Below, piece after piece: positions 58,201-64,000 of a stretch of DNA of 64,000 nt. The notes below the pieces were generated by a model. The model made no database searches. It was not told where the DNA came from and saw nothing but the letters and a program-made list of their open reading frames with translations. Location of the stretch: the NCBI RefSeq assembly GCF_001895925.1, contig NZ_MPPI01000004.1, positions 62,001 to 126,000 of the forward strand, written 5' to 3'. A program made the translations under genes and the position numbers. Source of the stretch: Phormidesmis priestleyi ULC007. Its GTDB lineage: Bacteria > Cyanobacteriota > Cyanobacteriia > Leptolyngbyales > Leptolyngbyaceae. Within the stretch, counting starts at the first letter, position 1. Each line of letters opens with the position of its first letter.

Positions 58201-58948
58201 CCATCGCGCCACGATCGACTTCACAGGCACCTCACTTCAACAGCCTACCAATTTCAATGCGCCCCTAGCCGTCTGCAAAGCCGCCGTTCTCTACGTTTTT
58301 CGCACCCTAGTGGATGATGACATTCCCTTAAATGCAGGCTGTCTCAAACCGCTAGATATTATTGTTCCTGAAGGCTGTCTACTCAATCCGCGCTACCCGG
58401 CGGCAGTTGTTGCGGGCAATGTTGAGACTTCGCAAGCGGCCACCGATGCGTTGTATGGAGCCTTAAATGCGATCGCAGCGTCTCAAGGCACGATGAATAA
58501 TTTCACCTTTGGCAACGATCGCTATCAATATTACGAAACGATTTGCGGCGGTTCAGGAGCAGGGGCAACCTTTAACGGAACTGATGCTGTGCAAACCCAC
58601 ATGACCAATTCTCGTCTCACCGACCCTGAAGTTTTAGAATGGCGCTTTCCGGTGTTGTTAGAAAGTTTTGCGATCCGTCCTAACAGCGGCGGCAAAGGCT
58701 TGCATCCTGGCGGCAATGGCGTGATTCGTCAGATTCGATTTCGAGAACCGATGACGGCAGCAATTTTGTCAGGTCATCGCGTCGTGCCACCGTTTGGGCT
58801 GCAAGGCGGCGAACCGGGACTCGTCGGAAAAAATTGGGTCGAACGATCGAATGGCGCGATCGATCTTCTAGCCAGCAAAGCCGAAGTCACGATGCAACCG
58901 GGAGATATCTTTGTGATCGAAACGCCTGGAGGAGGAGGATTTGGTTAA
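55295..58948 (+). CDS. 5-oxoprolinase / hydantoinase-type ATPase, fused HyuA-HyuB
   Basis: A 1,217-residue protein. Residues 1-690 are HyuA-like: [14 protein letters not shown] at the start, then [16 protein letters not shown] and [14 protein letters not shown]. Residues about 720-1,217 are HyuB-like: [52 protein letters not shown] and ending in ETPGGGGFG. This single-chain order is that of ATP-dependent 5-oxoprolinase, which turns 5-oxo-L-proline into glutamate. Hydantoinase is the alternative. ATG 55295 replaces a 57-codon upstream extension that would overlap the M28 gene. It is the last gene of the cluster. Confidence 0.88.
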   Translation: MMTQSDQRWQFWIDRGGTFTDIVAQNPDGKLVIHKLLSENPDRYQDAALQGIREILGVSTDEPIPSEQIAVVKMGTTVATNALLERKGDRTVLVITKGFRDALRIGYQNRPNIFARQIVLPEMLYEQVIEVEERYSAQGEELTALSTAEETSWIVSLKSAYNDGIRACAIVLMHGYRYSDHEQKIAAIAHKIGFTQVSVSHQVSPLMKLVSRGDTTVVDAYLSPILRRYVDRVTTELTAHTSIHNAPRLMFMQSNGGLTDADLFQGKDSILSGPAGGIVGAVQTSKLAGFNKIISFDMGGTSTDVAHYDSDYERTFETEVAGVRLRAPMMAIHTVAAGGGSLLDFDGSRYRVGPRSAGAKPGPACYRNGGELTVTDCNVRVGKLQPDFFPHVFGRSGDLPLDAEIVQQKFAAFAADIQTASGDVRSPEAVAQGFLAIAVEKMASAIKKISVQRGYDITDYTLCCFGGAGGQHACLIADALGMKQVFLHPYAGVLSAYGMGLADLRVLRDRAVEAVLTDQLLPELTQILTDLATAGIAELQRQDIADTHIQVLSKVRLRYQGTDSALIVDFGTLSAMLTQFEQIHRQRYGFIDDTKALIVEALSVEVIGTTIAPQEIIILDRRTSPLTAIATVPIYTQGCWQQSPVFQRGDLHPGDRILGCALIIDPTSTTVIEPGWQADLSDRNHLILRRLEIANPTSLIQTSKSADPVLLEIFNHLFMSIAEQMGFTLQNTSSSVNIKERLDFSCALFDQHGQLVANAPHIPVHLGSMSESVISLMNAKNIILKPGDVYVLNNPYNGGTHLPDITVITPIFTEENRTDNNSAPLFFVASRGHHADIGGMTPGSMPPNSTLIEQEGILINHFKLVDQGHLRSPEILELLTHHAYPARNPAQNLADLKAQIAANERGVQELRKMIAHFSLETVQTYMQHVQDNAEASVCRVIETLQDGSFTYPMDDGCEICVSVRLDRTSHRATIDFTGTSLQQPTNFNAPLAVCKAAVLYVFRTLVDDDIPLNAGCLKPLDIIVPEGCLLNPRYPAAVVAGNVETSQAATDALYGALNAIAASQGTMNNFTFGNDRYQYYETICGGSGAGATFNGTDAVQTHMTNSRLTDPEVLEWRFPVLLESFAIRPNSGGKGLHPGGNGVIRQIRFREPMTAAILSGHRVVPPFGLQGGEPGLVGKNWVERSNGAIDLLASKAEVTMQPGDIFVIETPGGGGFG

Positions 58949-58950
58949 CC

Positions 58951-59136
58951 AGATTAACGTCAGTTCGCTGAGTTCTTTCGCTGCGTTCTTCAGAGCTTCA
59001 GCCCCCTAAATCCCCCAATTCTGGGGGACTGCAAGCCCAGAATTTAGGTTCAAAGTCCCCCAATTTTGGGGGACTTAGGGGGCTACCCGAATTTGCAGCC
59101 GTAGCGAAAAGCTTCATCGAATTCACGTCAGATTAG
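58951..59136. repeat. palindrome-cored intergenic element, subfamily 1 (copy E)
   Basis: About 186 bp. Ends are AGATTAACGTCAGTTCG and AATTCACGTCAGATTA, with the CCCCCTAAATCCCCC / GGGGG core. It starts three bases after the oxoprolinase stop, and its right end supplies the TAA stop of the convergent CNNM gene (TTA at 59133-59135). Confidence 0.82.
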
Positions 59137-60494
59137 GATCTGTCTCGTCGATCGGGTTCATAAGTTCCTCGTCCTTCCAATCCTCGGCTTTCTGTTCTGC
59201 GAGGCATCACCATCACTTTATCGACGCGGTTGCCATCCATATCCATCACTTCAAAGCGCATCGTACTCCACTCAAAGTGGTCGGCTGCTGAAGGAATACG
59301 ACCCAGATGCATCACTACAAAACCGCCGAGCGTCTGATAGCTGCCCCGTTGTTCTCCCGGAAGCTCTTCCTCTTCTAAATTGAGGATCTCTTTGAATTGG
59401 TAAATCGGCAACATTCCATCCAATAGCCACGAACCATCTTCTCGTCGCACGGCTTGCGGCTCTTGCAGTTCTTCGACCGAGGGAATATCACCGACGATCG
59501 CTTGCAGCACATCTGTCAGCGTCACCAATCCCTGAATCACCCCATATTCATCCACAACAAACGCGATCTGAGTGCCCGATTGCTTAAATAGCTCCAGCAC
59601 CTTGAGCGCACGAGTGCTTTCGGGCACAAACACAGGCGTATGCAGCGAACTGGTGAAATCGATCGGCTGACCCGCCAGCGTTTTAACTAACAGATCATAA
59701 ACCTGCACGACTCCTAGCAAATTATCTAGCCCGCCATGACAAACGGGGAAGCGAGAGTGAGAACTCTCCATCATCGTGCGGCGGTTTTCGTCAAGCGAGT
59801 CTTCTAGGTCGAGCCAGACAATCTCTAAGCGAGGAGTCATGAGAGAACTGACGCGACGATCGCCCAGCCGAAACACCCGTTTCATGATGTCTTCTTCTGC
59901 CTGCTCAAACATTCCCGCTTCGGTGCCCTGCTCAATCATGACTCGAATTTCTTCTTCAGTCACGGTCGGCTCACCAGAGGGACGAATGCCTAAGACGCGT
60001 AGCACTACGTCAGTTGAGACACCCAACAAGAAGACGATCGGAGAGGCCACTTTTGCCAGCAAACTCATCGGCATCGCCACCAGCGACGACACCCGTTCGG
60101 GATAGTTAAGCGCTAATCGCTTCGGCACTAATTCGCCAATAATCAGCGTCAGATAAGCCAGAAGAATCACCGAGATCACAAACGAAAGCGGCTGACTATA
60201 GGGTCGCAAAAATGGGATTGATTCTAAAACAGGCTCGACTCTTCGAGAAATGGCAGCCTCACCAAATGCACCAGAAATGATCGCAATTAGCGTGATGGCA
60301 ACTTGCCCGATCGCCAAAAAGTTATTGGGCGCGTTTGCCAGATCGAGCGCTGCTTTGGCTCTAGCGTCTCCTTGATTTGCCATCTGTTGAAGGCGCACTT
60401 TTCGGGCAGACACGATCGCCATTTCTGACATCACAAACAGTCCGTTGGCGATCGTTAAGAGAAAGATAATCAGAAGTTCGACGGTGAAAGGCAT
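59133..60494 (-). CDS. CNNM/CorC (HlyC) family membrane protein
   Basis: A 453-residue protein. A DUF21/CNNM transmembrane domain lies at about 1-180 (three or four helices). A CBS pair at about 200-330 has RVSSLMTPRLEIVWLDLEDS and VDEYGVIQGLVTLTDVLQAI. The CorC/HlyC C-terminal domain (DGMLPIYQFKEILNLEEEEL) ends the fold. Relatives transport or sense Mg2+ or Co2+. The polar tail (RTESRGLEGRGTYEPDRRDR) and stop lie at the edge of repeat E, so the last residues may be altered by it. Confidence 0.9.
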   Translation of the reverse strand: MPFTVELLIIFLLTIANGLFVMSEMAIVSARKVRLQQMANQGDARAKAALDLANAPNNFLAIGQVAITLIAIISGAFGEAAISRRVEPVLESIPFLRPYSQPLSFVISVILLAYLTLIIGELVPKRLALNYPERVSSLVAMPMSLLAKVASPIVFLLGVSTDVVLRVLGIRPSGEPTVTEEEIRVMIEQGTEAGMFEQAEEDIMKRVFRLGDRRVSSLMTPRLEIVWLDLEDSLDENRRTMMESSHSRFPVCHGGLDNLLGVVQVYDLLVKTLAGQPIDFTSSLHTPVFVPESTRALKVLELFKQSGTQIAFVVDEYGVIQGLVTLTDVLQAIVGDIPSVEELQEPQAVRREDGSWLLDGMLPIYQFKEILNLEEEELPGEQRGSYQTLGGFVVMHLGRIPSAADHFEWSTMRFEVMDMDGNRVDKVMVMPRRTESRGLEGRGTYEPDRRDRS

Positions 60495-60641
60495 TCCTGA
60501 CGCTGCCTGTTGATTTGGCAGGGATGGTGCGGACTGTTTTAGTGTATCTGAGTTTTACCATTCACCTGTCACGTCTTCTAATCACCTCGATCGCTCGATA
60601 AAATGTAAAGATAGCTAAACTGCAACACCCCCGCTTAACCA

Positions 60642-63600
60642 ATGGCGTTCTCTTCGATTACTCGTGCCCTCAGACGATTGCCCCTGACGACTGAACTGCT
60701 CAATAAATTGAGTCAGCAGCAATTTTTGCGACTGAGTGGGCTGGCACGGTTGCCCAAGGGCTTAGTCGCGTCTACGCTGGCACAAGCCCAAACCCATCCT
60801 TTGCTGGTGGTGACAGCGACGTTAGAAGAAGCCGGGCGCTGGAGCGCTCAACTAGAGGCGATGGGCTGGCAAACCGTTCATTTTTATCCCACGTCTGAAA
60901 CGTCGCCCTACGAGTCGTTTGACCCCGAAGCGGAGATGAATTGGGGACAGTTGCAAGTCTTGGCAGATCTAGTGAAGGTGAACGATGAAACCGAGAAGGC
61001 TTCTCTGGCGATCGTGGCCACCGAACGCGCCCTCCAAACTCACCTGCCCCCGGCTGAGGCATTTGCCCCTTATTGTTTGTCGCTCGATCGCGGCAAAGAG
61101 TTAAACCTGAATACACTCAGTAACGAACTAGCACGATTAGGCTATGAGCGCGTCAATCTCGTCGAAACTGAAGGACAGTGGAGTCGTCGAGGAGACATTA
61201 TCGATGTGTTTCCCGTTGCGGCAGAATTGCCCGTGCGATTGGAGTTATTTGGCGACGAGTTAGATCAGATTCGTGAGTTCGATCCGTCTACGCAAAGATC
61301 GCTCGATCGCATCGATCGCTTAGTGCTGACTCCCACCAGTTTCAGTCCCATTATTCAATCTCATCTCACCTTTGAGCAAGTCGAGTCTTATCTCTCTCCT
61401 GAGGATCAAGAAAAATTTGAGCAGGGACAGGCGATCGAAGGAATGCGCCGCTTTTTAGGACTCGCCTTCTCAAAACCTGCCTCTTTGCTGGATTATTTAC
61501 CCGACAACACGCTGATTGCCCTCGACGAACCAGAAATGTGTGAGGCACACGGCGATCGCTGGTTTGATCAAGTCGAAGAACATTGGCAAGAAATTCCTCA
61601 TCCGTTTCCTAAAACTCACCGTTCTTTTGCTGCATCTCTGGCTGAAGTCGAGTGTTTCGATCGGCTGTTTCTCAGCGAACTGGCAGAAGAAAAAAATGGG
61701 CTAAATCTCGCCAGCCGTCCCGTTCCTGCGGTGCCGCATCAGTTTGGACGACTCGCCGAAACTTTGAGAGGAGAGCGCGATCGCGGTTTCTCAGTCTGGC
61801 TTGTCTCAGCCCAGCCGTCTCGTTCAGTCTCGCTGCTGCAAGAGCATGATTGCCCCGCGCAATTTGTGCCCAACCCACGCGATTTTTTGGCGATCGACAA
61901 ACTGCAAACTCAGCACATTCCCGTCGCGGTCAAATATTCGGGTTTAGCCGAGCTAGAAGGCTTTATTCTGCCAACTTTTCGAGTCGTGTTGGTGACTGAT
62001 CGGGAGTTTTTTGGGCAACACAGCTTAACGACTCCGAGCTATGTTCGCAAACGTCGTCGCGCCGCCTCTAAGCAAGTTGATCCCAACAAATTGCAGCCCG
62101 GTGATTACGTGGTTCACAAAAATCATGGCGTGGGTCAATTCATCAAGCTTGAAAGTTTGACGCTCAACGACGAAACTCGCGAGTATTTAGTTCTGAAATA
62201 TGCTGATGGTTTGCTGCGAGTCGCGGCAGATCAACTCAGCGCCCTGTCTCGATTCCGAGGCGTGGGCGAGGCAACGCCGCAACTCAACAAGATGTCGAGC
62301 AAAGCCTGGGAGAAAACCAAGAGCAAAGTCCGTAAAGCGATTAAAAAAGTCGCGGTAGATTTATTGCATCTCTATGCCCAGCGATCGCAACAGTCTGGCT
62401 TTGCTTACCCGACTGATATGCCCTGGCAACAAGAGATGGAAGAGTCGTTTCCCTATCAGCCAACGCCCGATCAGTTAAAAGCTACGCAAGACGTGAAGCT
62501 GGATATGGAGAGCGATCGCCCAATGGATCGCCTGGTCTGCGGAGATGTCGGATTTGGCAAAACAGAAGTTGCGATTCGTGCCATCTTCAAAGCAGTCATC
62601 GCCGGAAAACAAGTTGCATTGCTGGCTCCGACTACAATTTTGACGCAACAGCACTATCACACCCTCAAAGAAAGATTTGCGCCTTACCCAATTCAGGTGG
62701 GTTTGCTCAATCGTTTCCGCACGGCTGACGAACGCAAAGATATTCAGCGTCGATTGACTACTGGAGAATTAGATATTGTCGTCGGCACCCACCAGCTTTT
62801 AGGCAAAGGAATTCAGTTTCAGGATTTGGGACTGCTAGTCGTCGATGAAGAACAACGGTTTGGTGTCAATCAAAAAGAGAAAATCAAATCGCTCAAAACT
62901 CAAGTTGACGTTCTCACTCTCAGCGCGACTCCGATTCCGCGAACGTTGTATATGGCGTTATCTGGTGTGCGCGAAATGAGTTTAATTACGACTCCTCCAC
63001 CGTCTCGTCGTCCCATTAAGACTCACATGTCGCCTTACGATCCCGAAATGGTGCGATCGGCGATTCGGCAAGAACTCGATCGCGGCGGACAAATCTTCTA
63101 CGTGGTTCCCAGAGTTGAAGGCATTGAAGAAATCTCGGCTCAACTGCGGGAGATGATTCCGGGTGCCAGAATCGCGGTAGCTCATGGGCAAATGCCAGAA
63201 TCAGAACTCGAATCGACGATGCTGACTTTTGGTGAAGCGGAAGCCGATATTCTGGTTTGCACCACGATTATCGAATCGGGGTTAGACATTCCTAGAGTCA
63301 ACACGATTTTGATTGAAGACGCGCAAAAGTTTGGGTTGTCTCAGCTTTATCAATTGCGGGGTCGAGTTGGGCGGGCAGGCATTCAGGCTCACGCCTGGCT
63401 GTTTTATCCTAAAAAGCACGAACTCTCAGACGCAGCCCGTCAACGACTCCGCGCACTCCAAGAGTTTACCCAACTCGGATCGGGCTATCAGTTAGCAGTG
63501 CGAGATATGGAAATTCGCGGCGTGGGCAACTTACTCGGAGCGGAACAATCGGGACAAATGGATGCGATCGGGTTCGATCTCTACATGGAAATGCTCGAAG

Positions 63601-64000
63601 ATGCGATTAAAGAAATTCGCGGTCAAGAAATTCCCAAAGTGGACGACACGCAGATCGATCTCAGTCTCACCGCATTTATTCCTGCCGATTACATTCCCGA
63701 TTTAGACCAAAAAATGGATGCTTATCGCATGGTTGCCACCGCATCTTCTAAACCAGAGTTGACCCAAATTGCAGCAGACTGGAGCGATCGCTATGGCACG
63801 ATTCCGACAGCGGTTCTCCAACTTCTGCGCGTCATGGAACTCAAGCAAGTCGCCAAAAAGATTGGCTTTTCTCGCATCAAGCCCGAAGGCAAACAACACG
63901 TCATTCTCGAAACCCCAATGGAGGAACCCGCCTGGAATCTGCTCAAAGAAAATTTACCGAATCATCTGCAAACCCGCTTTGTCTATGCACCCGGCAAAGT
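60642..64000 (+). CDS. mfd: transcription-repair coupling factor Mfd (3' end cut by window edge)
   Basis: Removes RNA polymerase stalled at lesions and recruits UvrA. The frame is open from ATG 60642 to the window end, giving 1,119 codons. UvrB-like N-terminal text ([18 protein letters not shown]) and the RNA-polymerase-interaction region ([19 protein letters not shown]) are visible. The helicase motifs are [14 protein letters not shown] (Walker A), [10 protein letters not shown] (motif II) and RGRVGRAG (motif VI). About 50 residues of the usual 1,160-1,170 are missing. It diverges from the CNNM gene. Confidence 0.97.
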   Translation, partial: MAFSSITRALRRLPLTTELLNKLSQQQFLRLSGLARLPKGLVASTLAQAQTHPLLVVTATLEEAGRWSAQLEAMGWQTVHFYPTSETSPYESFDPEAEMNWGQLQVLADLVKVNDETEKASLAIVATERALQTHLPPAEAFAPYCLSLDRGKELNLNTLSNELARLGYERVNLVETEGQWSRRGDIIDVFPVAAELPVRLELFGDELDQIREFDPSTQRSLDRIDRLVLTPTSFSPIIQSHLTFEQVESYLSPEDQEKFEQGQAIEGMRRFLGLAFSKPASLLDYLPDNTLIALDEPEMCEAHGDRWFDQVEEHWQEIPHPFPKTHRSFAASLAEVECFDRLFLSELAEEKNGLNLASRPVPAVPHQFGRLAETLRGERDRGFSVWLVSAQPSRSVSLLQEHDCPAQFVPNPRDFLAIDKLQTQHIPVAVKYSGLAELEGFILPTFRVVLVTDREFFGQHSLTTPSYVRKRRRAASKQVDPNKLQPGDYVVHKNHGVGQFIKLESLTLNDETREYLVLKYADGLLRVAADQLSALSRFRGVGEATPQLNKMSSKAWEKTKSKVRKAIKKVAVDLLHLYAQRSQQSGFAYPTDMPWQQEMEESFPYQPTPDQLKATQDVKLDMESDRPMDRLVCGDVGFGKTEVAIRAIFKAVIAGKQVALLAPTTILTQQHYHTLKERFAPYPIQVGLLNRFRTADERKDIQRRLTTGELDIVVGTHQLLGKGIQFQDLGLLVVDEEQRFGVNQKEKIKSLKTQVDVLTLSATPIPRTLYMALSGVREMSLITTPPPSRRPIKTHMSPYDPEMVRSAIRQELDRGGQIFYVVPRVEGIEEISAQLREMIPGARIAVAHGQMPESELESTMLTFGEAEADILVCTTIIESGLDIPRVNTILIEDAQKFGLSQLYQLRGRVGRAGIQAHAWLFYPKKHELSDAARQRLRALQEFTQLGSGYQLAVRDMEIRGVGNLLGAEQSGQMDAIGFDLYMEMLEDAIKEIRGQEIPKVDDTQIDLSLTAFIPADYIPDLDQKMDAYRMVATASSKPELTQIAADWSDRYGTIPTAVLQLLRVMELKQVAKKIGFSRIKPEGKQHVILETPMEEPAWNLLKENLPNHLQTRFVYAPGK

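Overview
The window is chromosomal DNA from a cyanobacterium. The octamer GCGATCGC (HIP1) and shorter GCGATCG/CGATCGC pieces recur in nearly every gene. The gene set also fits: a CpcS/CpeS-type phycobiliprotein lyase, an acyl-lipid desaturase with DesA-type histidine boxes, LrtA, PipX, a complex C (cytochrome b6f) cofactor-assembly protein, and Ycf23, Ycf29/Rre1-type and Ycf33-type proteins. The style resembles a Leptolyngbya-like lineage, but genus cannot be fixed from the sequence alone. Both ends cut genes: ppc on the left (minus strand) and mfd on the right (plus strand).

Layout. 1-2922: ppc with a small membrane protein upstream. 3325-7674: a four-repeat SGNH (DUF1574-like) protein and desA. 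7992-11372: pipX-pipY (1-nt overlap), then sepF and proC after a 957-bp non-coding gap. 11377-16818: DUF1824 protein, a gene-relic patch, an EF-G paralogue, lrtA, lipB and a lipoprotein. 17182-25042: NurA-type nuclease, a Uma2 fragment, a DUF3352-TPR protein, a chimeric transporter/toxin-antitoxin relic, an O-methyltransferase and an ABC-2 exporter pair. 25312-27652: bilin lyase, a 745-bp gap with a tight cluster of DnaA-like boxes (candidate replication origin), a DUF2811 protein and a RecB/Cas4-like nuclease. 27878-33133: a secreted protein, a predicted pseudokinase, and the leftward series ycf33-like, rbfA, nagZ. 33170-40393: Dam-type methylase, methyltransferase, Tat-exported phosphoesterase, NanE and pyrG. 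40547-50495: murein amidase, Rre1/Ycf29-type regulator, PHP protein, DacB-type peptidase, complex C assembly protein, DUF456 protein, pilin-like protein, Hpt protein, and a dehydrogenase gene split by a 264-bp IS200/IS605-derived insertion. 50903-60494: glycosyltransferase, ycf23, a compact phzF / M28 peptidase / 5-oxoprolinase-like cluster, and a CNNM/CorC transporter. 60642-end: mfd.

Repeats. Five palindrome-cored elements of about 160-245 bp, sharing a GGGGGATTTAGGGGG-type core, lie between genes in two subfamilies with different ends. Three sit between convergent genes, and one supplies the stop codon of its neighbour. A further 102-bp inverted-repeat element and short GGGCATGGCA-type palindromes also occur. 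No CRISPR array, tRNA, rRNA or intact transposase gene was seen.

The points most worth checking are the candidate oriC at 26141-26270, the oxoprolinase cluster at 53544-58948, the pseudokinase at 28461-30287, the precisely split dehydrogenase at 49329-50495, and a repeat domain shared by two otherwise unrelated proteins (3325-6363 and 46967-47938).
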